Below, one piece after another: positions 55,084 to 64,000 of a stretch of 64,000 bases of DNA. This DNA comes from Methylobacterium soli. Lineage in GTDB: Bacteria > Pseudomonadota > Alphaproteobacteria > Rhizobiales > Beijerinckiaceae. Made by a program: the position numbers and the translations under genes. A model generated the notes under the pieces. The model did no database searches. It saw only the letters and a list, made by a program, of their open reading frames with translations, and was not told where the DNA came from. How positions within the stretch are numbered: the stretch's first letter is position 1; every line of letters starts with the position of its first letter. The DNA lies in the NCBI RefSeq assembly GCF_008806385.1, contig NZ_VZZK01000001.1, positions 372,001 through 436,000 on the forward strand, in the 5' to 3' direction.

Positions 55084-58000
55084 TCACAGGAAGCCGGCGA
55101 GATGCGGGAGCTCGGTCGCCAAACCCAGCACCTTGACGTCGGCATGCGCCTCCGCAGGGGCGCTCTCCGGCCCGACGTGACCCGGGGCTTCGTGTCCTGC
55201 ATCGGCGGAGAACACCAGGGTGCCGTCCTGCGACACCATCGCGGGCAGATCGGCGGCTCGAACTGCGGGAGGCGTCGGCGGCACGACGCTCGGGCCGGGC
55301 GGCGTCGCGGCCGGATCGGTCGTCGCCGCGGGACCGGAATCCGCCGCGGCCGGCGGTGCGCCGGGGGCCTGCGCCGCAGGGGGCTCGACGGGCGCGGCCG
55401 GATGAGGCGGCGCCTCGATCGCCGCCCCGGTCTCGTGCGTGGGCGAGGCCTCCGTTGCACCGGACGTTGCGGGAGAGCTTGCCGCAGCCCCCGGATGCGA
55501 TTCCGGCGCGAGATACGGCGCCCGGACGAGGGTCGCCGAAGCCTCGACGGGCGCGGCGGCTAGCGGCTGAGCGGAGGCGTCGCCCGCGCCGGCCGCGTGG
55601 GCCATCGGCCCGACTTCCGCGGACGCAGCGTGGAGGGGCGATGCGGCGTCGGCGGCGGGCTGGACCGCAACGGGTTCGGCCGATCCGTGCTCGGCAGTCA
55701 TCGCCGCAGTCGGTGCGCAGGAGACCGACAGGACCCCGGGATCCACCGCATGGAGCGTCGCCGGCGGCTGCGTCGCGTGCGCCGTGGCCGCGGGCGTGGG
55801 ATCGGCCTGCGTCACTAGGTCGGGCGTCGCTTGCGGGGATGTCGATTGCACCACCGTCACATGGGGCGCCCCGGCTCCTGTCTCGGGCAGGTTCGTGGAC
55901 AGCTCCGGCATTGGCGGAGCGGCCGACGCTGTCGCGGTGGCCCCGACGGCGTTGCTGACGCCAGCCGGGTGCGTGTCGTTCGCCGAGTGCGCATCGGTGT
56001 CGATTGCCACGATCGAAGCGGCATTGGCGGAACTCGGGACCGCCGCCGGAACAGGCGCCGCGGCCTGCACCACCGCCGAGAGCGTCCCCGCGACCGCGGT
56101 GACCGGGTTGATCACGGCTTCCAGGACGGGCGATGCGGATGTGGCGCCGGTGCTGACCGTATGCGCGAGGCTCGCCGCATCCGTCGCCGTGCTCGCCACG
56201 ACACTTGGGACAACACTTGGGATAACACTTGGGATAACACTTGGGATAACACTTGGCACGACACTCGGCACGACGACCTTGACGGGCGCGACGGCCGTCT
56301 CGGTTGCCGGGACGGGTGTGGCGCTCTCGCTCGATGCGGGCAGACCTGCCTTCACGACGATTGTTGGGGCAGCCGCGGTTGCGGCGACGGTCGCCGCGAT
56401 GGTCACAGTCGCGACGACGGTGGCTGTCGCCGCGCCGGTCGTCACCGTCTCGGTGGCCGCGTGCGCGATGGGGGCCTCCGGCGCGAGCGTCGCGGGCAGG
56501 GTTGCGGCGGCGATCGCGCCCGCATCCTTGATCAGTTCCTTGGCCGCCGAGACCGGCGCGACGACGGGCGCGCCGTCCGTGGTGCCCGGAGCCACGACCT
56601 TCGCCTGGATCAGGAGGCCGGTGCTCGCCGCGGCCGCCCCGGAGGCGGCGACGGCCGGGGCGGCGGACGGCAGCGCCGCCGCCGACAGGGCGCCGGCCGT
56701 GGCGGCCGCGACAGGTCCGTCGGAGGCAACCACCTTCTCGGCCGAGGCCTGCACCGAGGGCTGAACCGACGCGATGGTCGCGCCGACATCGGCACTTTGG
56801 GGCTGGATCGCCGTGGCCCCGGCCTTCGTTCCGCTCGCCGGGCTCAACACGTCGGGGGATGCCTGATGGGCGTTCGGGGATGTGGCCTGGATCACCGATG
56901 CGGCCGCCGAGGGCGCGGCCGCAGTCGCGGCGCTCGCCCCATCCCGGTGCTCGGGCAAAGCCGCCTTCCTCGCCGACGGCGTGGACGCCGCGGCTGCGGC
57001 ACCGGACTCGCCGCTGCTGCCCTGGGCCGCCGGGGTGCTCGGGGCATCCGAGGACGCCGGTGCTGGGCGTTTCTCCGCTTGAGACCGGCTGATCAGGGCC
57101 ACGCTCGAGCCGACCTCGTAGGCCTGGATCGCGCCGAGATTGCCGGGGCTCAATTGCAGGAACTGAAGGAGGCTCGTGGAGGTCAGGGTTCCGAAATCGT
57201 GGAATGTCGGCGTCACCTGACTCGGATGCAGGCAGACCGCTCCCGTCCCCGAAAGGCTCGGCGGTTGGCCGGCGCAATCCGCGGCGGAGTTCAGGGTGGC
57301 GGCCGTCTCGGCGGATCGGCCTGCGCTACCCCCGCGCTCCGCTGCGGCAGCGGCTGTGGGAACGGAGGCGTCGGTCCGCGCCGCATGCGCCGCGACCGTG
57401 GCGCCGTCGTCGGTCGACAGCAATTCCGGCTCGAGCTTCTGCGTCAGGTCGGCGAACGCGAAGGCCCCCTCGGCGATCAGCATCGCCGAGAGGATGATGG
57501 TGTCGAAATGCTTCCGGTGGTCGTCCTCCCCGCCCTCCCGGCCGCCCTCCGGCTTCGTCGGGGCCGGCGGCGGCGGCCCGTCGAGAAAGCCGGCCGACGC
57601 GCCGCCATCGGGGAGATCGGCCCCGGAATGCGTCCCGAATCCGTCGGAAGTCAGCTCGTGTGCGACCGCATCCTCCGAGAAGAGGCTGAACGCCGCGCTC
57701 GCGACGATCGCGGCCAGCAGGGCGGCCGGGTGGATCACGAGGCGTGCGCCGCTCTTGGCGCTCGGGATCGGCAGGAGCGTCGGGTATTGCGAGGCCAATT
57801 GGTTGAGGAGTGAGCGGAAGTCCGGGCCCCATAACGGGGTTTCCAGCGTCTCCGACGCGATCACGTAGCGGCCGTCGATCCGTGCGAAATGCATGATCGT
57901 CTCGCCATCGGAGCGGCAGAAGACGAACCACGGATCATCCTCGTCGCTCGACCCGCATTCGCTGGTGATGCGCATCCCGGCTTGGACGAGCGCGGCCTCG

Positions 58001-58086
58001 ACCCGATAGAACTCGGCGAGTTCCTGCTGTGACCATTGTCCGCGGGCCGTGGGGGCAGGCCGGAAGAATGAGATCACCGCACTCAT
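55084..58086 (-). CDS. 1000-residue Ala-rich low-complexity protein linked to type I secretion genes
   Basis: Residues 1-105 form an ordered domain ('WSQQELAEFYRVEAALVQAG', 'DEDDPWFVFCRSDGETIMHFARIDGRYVIAS'). A transmembrane segment lies at about 116-135 and a second hydrophobic stretch near 190-215. The remaining 750 residues are Ala, Pro, Val and Thr-rich with few charges and no RTX repeats. It stands 209 bp downstream of an HlyD/ABC type I secretion pair in the same direction and may be a partner or surface protein of it. A 12-bp tandem repeat (VIPS) lies within. I do not recognise a family. Confidence 0.75.
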   Translation of the reverse strand: MSAVISFFRPAPTARGQWSQQELAEFYRVEAALVQAGMRITSECGSSDEDDPWFVFCRSDGETIMHFARIDGRYVIASETLETPLWGPDFRSLLNQLASQYPTLLPIPSAKSGARLVIHPAALLAAIVASAAFSLFSEDAVAHELTSDGFGTHSGADLPDGGASAGFLDGPPPPAPTKPEGGREGGEDDHRKHFDTIILSAMLIAEGAFAFADLTQKLEPELLSTDDGATVAAHAARTDASVPTAAAAAERGGSAGRSAETAATLNSAADCAGQPPSLSGTGAVCLHPSQVTPTFHDFGTLTSTSLLQFLQLSPGNLGAIQAYEVGSSVALISRSQAEKRPAPASSDAPSTPAAQGSSGESGAAAAASTPSARKAALPEHRDGASAATAAAPSAAASVIQATSPNAHQASPDVLSPASGTKAGATAIQPQSADVGATIASVQPSVQASAEKVVASDGPVAAATAGALSAAALPSAAPAVAASGAAAASTGLLIQAKVVAPGTTDGAPVVAPVSAAKELIKDAGAIAAATLPATLAPEAPIAHAATETVTTGAATATVVATVTIAATVAATAAAPTIVVKAGLPASSESATPVPATETAVAPVKVVVPSVVPSVIPSVIPSVIPSVVPSVVASTATDAASLAHTVSTGATSASPVLEAVINPVTAVAGTLSAVVQAAAPVPAAVPSSANAASIVAIDTDAHSANDTHPAGVSNAVGATATASAAPPMPELSTNLPETGAGAPHVTVVQSTSPQATPDLVTQADPTPAATAHATQPPATLHAVDPGVLSVSCAPTAAMTAEHGSAEPVAVQPAADAASPLHAASAEVGPMAHAAGAGDASAQPLAAAPVEASATLVRAPYLAPESHPGAAASSPATSGATEASPTHETGAAIEAPPHPAAPVEPPAAQAPGAPPAAADSGPAATTDPAATPPGPSVVPPTPPAVRAADLPAMVSQDGTLVFSADAGHEAPGHVGPESAPAEAHADVKVLGLATELPHLAGFL
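56199..56273. repeat. 12-bp tandem repeat inside the Ala-rich protein gene
   Basis: About six copies of a 12-bp unit close to TAACACTTGGGA, coding for tetrapeptide repeats VIPS/VVPS. The copies from 56211 to 56256 are nearly identical, so the number could vary between strains by slippage without changing frame. Confidence 0.85.
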
Positions 58087-58295
58087 GAACCCACCTCGAC
58101 CCCCGTCATCGCGTCCCTGAGAAGAAGATCCGAAGATCTCGCCTGCCTGATCCGTCCCGGGGGTTGCTAAGCTTTGCGGATATCCAGTCTCCGCGGATGC
58201 TGATCCGAACGCGATGCCTAAGCAACCGCAGGTAGCGTACCAAAGGACCGCGATCCTCGTGCGGAACCGCGCGAGCGACCGGCCCAGCGCTCATG

Positions 58296-59690
58296 TCAGC
58301 GCTCATGGAAAGCGCGTCCCATCGCCTCGAAGAGGGGTGCCACCATGTAGTCGAGCGCCGTGCGCTCGCCCGTGGTGACGACGATCTCGGCCGGAAGGCC
58401 CGCCACCAGGCGATGCCGGATCGCGTCCGGAACCTCAACTTCGCTGATCTCGATGATGCCGAGGAAGTAGGGCTGCTTCGTCGTCTCATCGATCAGGCGG
58501 TCGCGCGACACCGAGGTGAGATGGCCGAGGAGGGTCGGAATCCGCCGTGAGTGGAAGGTCGGGAACCGGATCTCGGCCGGCATGCCCGCCTGGACCGTCT
58601 CGAGGTCGTTCGGGGTGAACTGCACATGCACCACGAGCTTGTCGCTGGTCGGCACGATTTCCATCAGGGGTTCGCCCGAGCGGATCACCTGCCCGATCGT
58701 GTAAACCTTGAGCGCCTGGACCACGCCGTCGCGGGGCGCCGTCACCTCGAGCCGCCGAAAGATGTCCTGCGCAACCAGAAGCTTCTCTCGCACTTCGGAG
58801 ATCTTCTGGCGCGCCTCCAGCAATTGTCCGGCGATGTCCTCCTGAAGCTTCTGCTTGAGCTGCGCGACCTGCATACCGGCTTCCCCGATGGCGTTCTGCG
58901 CCTTGGCCGTATCGGCGACGGAACGGCCGAGAATGCCTTCGAGCCGCGTCCGCTCGCGCTCCATCACGAGCAGGCGCGAGAGCGGGATCAGGTTCTTGTC
59001 ACGCAATTGCCGGAGTCCGGTCAGTTCCTGATTGATGAAGCCGACCTGCTCCTGGACGGAGGAGCGCTCGACCGCCAGCCCGCTGATCTCCGTCTTCAGC
59101 TGGGTGATGCGGGCCGCCAGGAGATCGATCTGCGCCCGCAGGGAGGTTTGCCGCTCCTGGAGCTGGTTCAACTGATCGTTGATCACCCGCGCGACGTTCG
59201 GGTCGGCGACGCGCTCGGAGATCTCCCGCGGCAGGTCGAGACCGCTCTTGCGGTCCCGCTCGGCGATCAGCCGCGCCTCGAGGATGAGGGCGGCGTCGAG
59301 TTGGCCCTGGAACAGGTCGACGCTGGCGCGCGACTGCAGGGATTCGAGCCGCAGGAGGATGTCGCCCTGCTGGACGGATTGCCCTTCCTTCACCAGCACC
59401 TGACGGACCATGCCGCCCTCGAAGTGCTGGACGACCTTGCGGCTCGATTCCACGTTGATCACGCCGGGGCTGACGATGGCGCGATCGAGCCGCGCCACCA
59501 TGCTCCAGCCGCCGACCACCCCAAAGGTGAGGACGATCAGCGTATAGCCGGCGATCGCGTGGTATCGCCAGGTCGTGACGGGAACCGGACCTCGCGCGGC
59601 CTGCGGCGCGATCTGCCGAGGACCTCCCGGTGCCACGGCTTCGCGCGGGAAGGGCCGCAAGCTCGACGATCCGGCCAGTGTCGGTACCAT
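58296..59690 (-). CDS. HlyD-family type I secretion periplasmic adaptor
   Basis: A 464-residue membrane fusion protein. A cytoplasmic N-terminus of about 45 residues is followed by one transmembrane helix ('YTLIVLTFGVVGGWSMVARL'), a lipoyl half-motif 'VVQHFEGGMVRQVLVKEGQSVQQGDILLRLE', a long coiled coil (about 140-290), and the beta-barrel with 'VTAPRDGVVQALKVYTIGQVIRSGEPLMEIVP'. It bridges the ABC transporter, encoded 3 nt upstream, to a TolC-type outer-membrane protein not in this window. Confidence 0.94.
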   Translation of the reverse strand: MVPTLAGSSSLRPFPREAVAPGGPRQIAPQAARGPVPVTTWRYHAIAGYTLIVLTFGVVGGWSMVARLDRAIVSPGVINVESSRKVVQHFEGGMVRQVLVKEGQSVQQGDILLRLESLQSRASVDLFQGQLDAALILEARLIAERDRKSGLDLPREISERVADPNVARVINDQLNQLQERQTSLRAQIDLLAARITQLKTEISGLAVERSSVQEQVGFINQELTGLRQLRDKNLIPLSRLLVMERERTRLEGILGRSVADTAKAQNAIGEAGMQVAQLKQKLQEDIAGQLLEARQKISEVREKLLVAQDIFRRLEVTAPRDGVVQALKVYTIGQVIRSGEPLMEIVPTSDKLVVHVQFTPNDLETVQAGMPAEIRFPTFHSRRIPTLLGHLTSVSRDRLIDETTKQPYFLGIIEISEVEVPDAIRHRLVAGLPAEIVVTTGERTALDYMVAPLFEAMGRAFHER

Positions 59691-59693
59691 GGC

Positions 59694-61454
59694 TCACCCG
59701 ACCGCGCGCTGGGCGGGAACAAGGACGGGATCCTCGTTCCTGTCGCCCGGAAAGCTCGGGACGGGACGGGGCCCCGACACGCTCGGCAGCACCTGCTCCG
59801 GCGGCCCGGAGATTTGGACGATCCCCGCATCCATCGCCAGGACGAGGTCGGCCTCGACCAGCACGTTCACCTTGTGGGTGATGATCATGACCGTGGTGCC
59901 GCGGCTCTTGAGTGCGGAGACGGCGCGCATCAGCGCCGCCTCCCCCTCCGTGTCGAGGTTCGCATTCGGCTCGTCGAGCACGACGAAGCAGGGATCCGCG
60001 TACATGGCCCGGGCGAGCGCGATGCGCTGCCTCTGCCCGCCGGACAGGACATATCCGCCGGCCCCAATCTGCGTGTTGTACCCGTCGGCGAGTTCCTGAA
60101 TCATGGCGTGGCAGCCGGCCGCCTGGGCGACCGCGATCACCGCCTCCGCGTCGATCTCCTGAAACCGGGCGATGTTCTGGGCTACCGTGCCGGAGAATAA
60201 CTCGACATCCTGGGGCAGGTAGCCGACATGGCGCCCGAGGACCTGCGGATCCCAGTGCGCGAGATCCGCCCCGTCGATCCGCACGGTGCCACGCTGCACC
60301 GGCCAGACCCCCGTCATCGCGCGCGCCAGGCTCGACTTGCCGGCGGCGCTCGGCCCGACGACGCCCAGGACGGTTCCGGGTGCGAGCCGGAAGCTGATCC
60401 CGCGCAGGATCGGATCGTGCTGGCCGGGGGCCGCCGCGAACAGGTTCTCGGCCTCGATCGCACCGTGGGGCCGCGGCAAGGCGAGGCTTTCGCGCCGCGG
60501 TCTGGCCAACGCGTCGAGGCGCCTCAAACGCCCGTAGCTGAGGCGGGCCGAGACGAAGCCCTTCCAGTTCGCCACCAAGACTTCGACCGGCGCCAGCGCG
60601 CGCCCGCTGAGGATCGAGGCGGCGATCATCGAGCCGGCGGTGATCTCCCGGTGGATCGCCAGATAGGCGCCGGCGCAGAGGATCATCATCTGCAGGAGCA
60701 TGCGGATGAACTTCGACAGGGCGACGATGAGGCCGGCACGGTCGCTGGCGCTGGCCTGAGACGCCAGGACGGCGCGGTGGCACCCGCTCCAGAGGTTGCG
60801 CAGGGCCGCCAGCATGCCCATCGCCTGAATAACGTCCCCGTTCCGGAAGGTCGCCTGGGCGGTGCGACCGGCCGCGCTGACGGCCTGGCCCGCCGCCGCG
60901 AGGGCGCGACGCGTCACGCACTCGTTGACGAGGGCGAGGACCAGGATCGCGGCGCCGCCAGCAGCGGTCATCCAGCCGAACCAGGGATGCAGGACGAAGC
61001 AGATGCCGAGGAAGATCGGAGCCCACGGCGCGTCGCAGATCGCGAGCAGGCCGGGGCCGGTCAGGAACTCCCGCACCGTATCGACGTCCCGCAACGCGAT
61101 ACCGTGACCGGCCTCGGGGCTCCGCAGGTTGCCGCGATGCACGGCGCCGAAGATCGGCTCCGCGATCTGCTGATCGAAGGCCAGCCCGCCGCGCACCAGG
61201 ATGCGCGCGCGCAGCATCTCCAGCACCGCGCAGACCAGGAGCGCGAAGGCCGCGATCACGGTCAGGCCGATCAGCGTCACCTCGTTCCGGCTCGACAGCA
61301 CACGATCGTAGATCTGCAGCATGTAGAGCGGGCTGACGAGCAGCAGGACGTTGATGAAAAGCCCGAACGTCAATGCCGTGACGAGAGCGGGCATCATCGA
61401 ACGAACGCCGTGATCCAATATCAAGGAATCCTTGCTTGAGATCATGATGCTCAT
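59694..61454 (-). CDS. Type I secretion ABC permease/ATPase (PrtD/HlyB-like)
   Basis: A 586-residue fused transporter: six-helix membrane domain (about 15-310) and nucleotide-binding domain (about 335-560). Walker A 'GPSAAGKSSLA', signature 'LSGGQRQRIALARA', Walker B 'FVVLDEPNANLD' and the H-loop 'TVMIITHK' are intact. No N-terminal peptidase domain is present, so substrates should have C-terminal signals. Start ATG 61454 ('MSIMISSKD') is likely, but ATG 61445 and an earlier in-frame codon at 61508 are possible. It forms an operon with the HlyD gene. Confidence 0.93.
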   Translation of the reverse strand: MSIMISSKDSLILDHGVRSMMPALVTALTFGLFINVLLLVSPLYMLQIYDRVLSSRNEVTLIGLTVIAAFALLVCAVLEMLRARILVRGGLAFDQQIAEPIFGAVHRGNLRSPEAGHGIALRDVDTVREFLTGPGLLAICDAPWAPIFLGICFVLHPWFGWMTAAGGAAILVLALVNECVTRRALAAAGQAVSAAGRTAQATFRNGDVIQAMGMLAALRNLWSGCHRAVLASQASASDRAGLIVALSKFIRMLLQMMILCAGAYLAIHREITAGSMIAASILSGRALAPVEVLVANWKGFVSARLSYGRLRRLDALARPRRESLALPRPHGAIEAENLFAAAPGQHDPILRGISFRLAPGTVLGVVGPSAAGKSSLARAMTGVWPVQRGTVRIDGADLAHWDPQVLGRHVGYLPQDVELFSGTVAQNIARFQEIDAEAVIAVAQAAGCHAMIQELADGYNTQIGAGGYVLSGGQRQRIALARAMYADPCFVVLDEPNANLDTEGEAALMRAVSALKSRGTTVMIITHKVNVLVEADLVLAMDAGIVQISGPPEQVLPSVSGPRPVPSFPGDRNEDPVLVPAQRAVG

Positions 61455-62209
61455 TCTGAACACGAGAACCAACGCCCGAATGCAGCGATGAAACGTTCGG
61501 GATGCCACCCAGGCGTCGGAGCTATCGAGCTGTACCCACCGAATTTCTGCGGCTTACGACCTGCACAAACGGCAGGAGGCGAGATCTACGATTATGCTCT
61601 CGATTTTACACGTGGCGCCCGGACGCGGACCACCACGATTGCTGAACGTGCTTTTGTCGAGACTGCCAGTCTGCAATGTCACGCGGACATCGCAAAGATA
61701 TCCCTTGGAACCACACATGTTATGTTGCGAATGATACTACACCAATAGGGCTTCGTGGCACCCCCAATGACCCCGATGGTCTGAGATCGCACCCTCGTTC
61801 TGCTTGCGGACCCGGCCCGTTTGATGGGCCTGGAAACCGTCGCGGTCAGCGCCACCGAGATCCCGGCGCCATGCGGCGCGCCGACCCGCTGCGGGACCAC
61901 CCATTGGCCGACATGGATTGGCCGGCACGGACCTGATTGGCACGGGCGGGAGAGGTCATCGGCTCCACGGCGGCCGGGCGCCCGATCAATGGGGCGTTTC
62001 CCGCAAGGGCGCCGCGGGCCACGACATCCCGATCGATTGTTGCAGAATCCGGAAGCTGGCCTTGCCGATTGCGGCCATTCTTACATCCGGCGCCAGCCGT
62101 TACATCGAGGCGACACAGAGCGTCGATGCCGGCCCGTTCTCCGTCCGCTGCCCGGGGTGATGCGGCCAGCGTGGCGCGGACGGCGCATCCCGCCAACAGG
62201 AGGGACACC
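61455..62209. other. 755-bp intergenic region upstream of type I secretion operon
   Basis: The first 300 bp are AT-richer and probably hold the divergent promoters. An imperfect direct repeat ATTGGCCGACA/ATTGGCCGGCA lies at 61903 and 61917. Several open frames are present on both strands, but none has a ribosome site and family-like protein together, so I call no gene. Confidence 0.4.
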
Positions 62210-62836
62210 ATGCGACACCGCTTCTTCGATCTCGCCTTCACCCCATCCGTCCAGTCCGAGCAGGCGCGCCGGGGATCGCGCGCAGCCTACGCCTCGGCGG
62301 CCGCGGCATCCGAAGACGACGTCTCGGGCGATCGTCTCAGCGACCGCGAAGCCGGCTTCGTCGGGGCACGGGACAGCTTCTACCTCGCCAGCGTCTCGGA
62401 GACGGGCTGGCCCTACGTGCAGCATCGGGGCGGCCCGGTGGGCTTCGTCCGCCAGGTCGACGACCGGACGCTCGGCTGGAGCGAGTTCGTGGGGAACCGC
62501 CAGTACGTCACGCAGGGCAATCTCGCGGCCGACGACCGGGTCGCCATGATCTTCGTGGATTACCCGAACCGGCGCCGCCTCAAGGTCCTGGGGCGCCTGC
62601 GGATGCTTGAACCCGGCGAAGCGCCGGATCTGGCCGAGCGCTTCGGCGTCGCCGCGTATCGGGCCAGAACCGAGCGCCTCGCCGTCGTCACGGTCGAGGC
62701 TTTCGACTGGAACTGCCCACAGCACATCACCCCGCGCTTCAGCCTGCCGGAGATCGAGGCTGCGGTTGCGCCCCTGCATGCGCGGATTGCCGAACTCGAA
62801 GCACAGGTCGCCGCCCGAGGGGCAGTGCCTGCCTGA
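62210..62836 (+). CDS. Pyridoxamine 5'-phosphate oxidase-family flavin-binding protein
   Basis: A 208-residue protein with a split-barrel flavin-binding fold: 'FYLASVSETGWPYVQHRGGPVGFVRQVDDRTLGWSEFVGNRQYVTQGNLAADDRVAMIFVDYPNRRRLKVLGRLRML' is the PNPOx-type core (about 60-145). A helical C-terminal region ends in a coiled coil ('LHARIAELEAQVA'). It probably binds FMN or F420-like cofactor; reaction unknown. ATG 62210 has an AGGAGGG ribosome site. Confidence 0.9.
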   Translation: MRHRFFDLAFTPSVQSEQARRGSRAAYASAAAASEDDVSGDRLSDREAGFVGARDSFYLASVSETGWPYVQHRGGPVGFVRQVDDRTLGWSEFVGNRQYVTQGNLAADDRVAMIFVDYPNRRRLKVLGRLRMLEPGEAPDLAERFGVAAYRARTERLAVVTVEAFDWNCPQHITPRFSLPEIEAAVAPLHARIAELEAQVAARGAVPA

Positions 62837-63076
62837 GATGTCGGTGGGAGCCGGCGCGCATGCGGCGGATCTTGCCGGTTGGCCCGGGGCCTGCCTCCGG
62901 GACGGACCGAGGCGGAGAGGATCACCTGCCCGGCTTGTCGAAGCGGCCGGTCCACGACGCTGCCGGCGCGATCGCGCGACGGGAGCGCTCCGGCAGCCCA
63001 TCCTCCCGGATGACGCGGCGGCTATCGCCCGGGGTCGGGCGAAGGCCGCGCGTCGATGCGTCCGGAATTTGCCGCG

Positions 63077-63358
63077 CTACTCGCGCGAAGCCATGAGGTC
63101 GTGGCTCAGGACGCTGAGCTTGCCGATCAGGCTGACGATGTCGCCGTTCGTGCAGGACCATTGCGTGCCGACCGCACCACCATCGGCCGTCACCGACACG
63201 ATCGCGACGGACCGGAGCTTGCCCTCACGCGCCAGGTTCAGTTGCTCCTGAAGGACGGCGATGATCGAGGCGATGTTCTCGTCGGGCTCGACATCGGCAG
63301 CGCGCGCAGGGAGCCGAACGACGTTGGTGGTGTCCAGGGAGTAGCCAATTGCCGACAT
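63077..63358 (-). CDS. Small hypothetical protein
   Basis: A 93-residue protein with a helix ('NIASIIAVLQEQLNLAREGKLR'), a strand pair ('SVAIVSVTADGGAVGTQWSC') and a C-terminal helix ('DIVSLIGKLSVLSHDLMA'). The pattern recurs in small proteins of phages and alphaproteobacteria of unknown function. The start ATG overlaps the stop of the gene before it (TGATG), so both are coupled. The 240-bp gap between it and the PNPOx-type gene has no visible gene. Confidence 0.6.
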   Translation of the reverse strand: MSAIGYSLDTTNVVRLPARAADVEPDENIASIIAVLQEQLNLAREGKLRSVAIVSVTADGGAVGTQWSCTNGDIVSLIGKLSVLSHDLMASRE

Positions 63359-63606
63359 CAAGCAGCCTTTCGCCGGGGAGTACGCCGCGGACGACTGAGG
63401 GGGCCGACCAGCAAACGCTGGATCAGCGAATCGAATTCGACGGGCAGCGCCTCGTTGGGAGACACCGAGTAGGTGTCCCCGAGGGCGAAGGTCACGCCGC
63501 GGATCACACGCTCGACGGCCTGTGGGTCGAGGATATCGGGCGACCGCCCATCGGTGAGTTCTTCATCGAGGCACAGCGTGCCGGAAGCCGTGGGTGAAGC
63601 AGACAT
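63358..63606 (-). CDS. Small protein with faint NepR-like C-terminus
   Basis: An 82-residue protein starting at ATG 63606. The C-terminal half, 'VERVIRGVTFALGDTYSVSPNEALPVEFDSLIQRLLVG', resembles the two helices of NepR anti-sigma factors joined by a 'P-x-P-x-x-F-x-x-L-L' turn, but without their usual basic signature. No PhyR or EcfG gene is in the window, so the assignment is weak. It is translationally coupled to the gene at 63077-63358. No strong ribosome site precedes the start; sequence upstream to 64000 is ambiguous. Confidence 0.45.
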   Translation of the reverse strand: MSASPTASGTLCLDEELTDGRSPDILDPQAVERVIRGVTFALGDTYSVSPNEALPVEFDSLIQRLLVGPLSRPRRTPRRKAA

Positions 63607-64000
63607 GACGCGCTCACTGAATTGCCCCGGATCGCGATCAGCCTGCACCCTGCGACGTGGAGGGAATATGGCCGGCCAGCGACGCAAAGCGTTTTCCGGA
63701 ACGACTGTGTTCGATGGGCCACAGATCCGCCGCAGCCCTCGCCACTGCCGCGAAGGTGACAAGATCATTCGAAGAAGAACGGAGGAATTTTCGCCGGTTC
63801 TGTCCAGAATGGTACGAATACGGGATCTCTTGACGATGTTGAGATCGGTCTTGAGACCTTTCCGCTTGCATGACAGCATTTGCGGCGAGCGCGGCGATCG
63901 GCATTTGTCGGATCTTCGCCGTCCGGTGAGCGCGGGATGCCCGTCAACGCAGGCTCGGAGATGCACCTCCGCCGAAGAAGCGTGCAGGAATACCGCGCCG

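Noticed and set aside
58162..58227. Inverted repeat GGTTGCT...AGCAACC between the HlyD gene and the Ala-rich protein gene
   Set aside because: Arms of 7 bp are 52 nt apart with nothing else supporting a terminator or operator.
61488..61748. 86-residue plus-strand frame upstream of the type I secretion operon
   Set aside because: No Shine-Dalgarno; low-GC promoter-like DNA; product without recognisable features.
61846..62241. Minus-strand frame with a lipobox-like 'SLLLAGC' N-terminus
   Set aside because: Its start lies exactly over the ribosome site and start of the well-supported PNPOx-type gene, and the remaining protein has no family character.
63668..64000. Plus-strand open frame of 111 codons running off the right edge, with GGAGGGAAT before its ATG
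   Set aside because: Many rare codons (AGA, ATA, TTG), an unlikely Arg-rich product, and an equally open antisense frame; the ribosome site is only 4 nt from the ATG. Sequence beyond the edge is needed.

Overview
The window is about 70% G+C. Its gene content (FitA/VapC-type toxin-antitoxin, two DUF6894 proteins, an MHYT-GGDEF-EAL regulator, a two-CSD cold-shock protein, bufferin-type metallophore operons, an Arg/Trp-rich 'protamine-like' secreted peptide) points to an alphaproteobacterium, most likely Methylobacteriaceae. No rRNA or taxonomic marker is present, so this is an inference from gene style. The only RNA gene I can support is a tRNA-Ser(CGA). I see no CRISPR array, prophage or insertion sequence.

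Layout. 1-11.8 kb: end of a MAPEG gene coupled to a toxin-antitoxin pair, guaB, a DUF3313 lipoprotein, two MFS exporters, a DoxX protein, a serine hydrolase, and an AldB/ExaC-type aldehyde dehydrogenase with its usual DUF779 neighbour. 11.8-19.2 kb: rlmE, Ppx/GppA, a CheY-like protein, a double cold-shock-domain protein, small DUF6894 proteins, an AEC transporter and a LuxR-type regulator, with two very small ORFs that have strong Shine-Dalgarno sequences. 19.3-24.8 kb: a D-threonate-type catabolic operon (permease, DUF1537 kinase, PdxA2 dehydrogenase, DeoR regulator) facing an aldo/keto reductase across a region with four TGCGCA motifs.

24.9-32.3 kb is the most interesting part. Two complete bufferin (ribosomal peptide metallophore) operons lie head to tail: bufA1-bufB1-bufC1-DoxX (DUF2282 precursor) and bufA2-bufB2-bufC2-metallopeptidase (six-Cys precursor). 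Each is preceded by the same ECF-sigma-type promoter, GTAACC-N16-CG(A/T)ATG. Divergent from them is a periplasmic thioredoxin that lacks the conserved cis-proline, followed by a CcdA-type electron transporter. I infer a copper/thiol-stress unit in which the precursor peptides are modified, exported and kept reduced in the periplasm.

32.4-37.6 kb: acyl-CoA synthetase and thiolase, an orphan TRAP solute-binding protein, and a divergent IclR regulator with matching candidate operators. 38-51.4 kb: c-di-GMP protein, Gly-rich secreted protein, HdeD, patatin, GntP permease, Arg/Trp-rich Tat-type peptide, PsiF-like protein, AI-2E family transporter, membrane metallophosphoesterase, and a P450-like protein with a twin-arginine signal. 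Two copies of an 85-90 bp dispersed repeat lie here. 51.6-63.6 kb: tRNA-Ser, glycosyltransferase, htpG, a type I secretion ABC/HlyD pair with a 1000-residue Ala-rich protein downstream, a flavin-binding PNPOx-type protein, and two coupled small genes, one of them faintly NepR-like.
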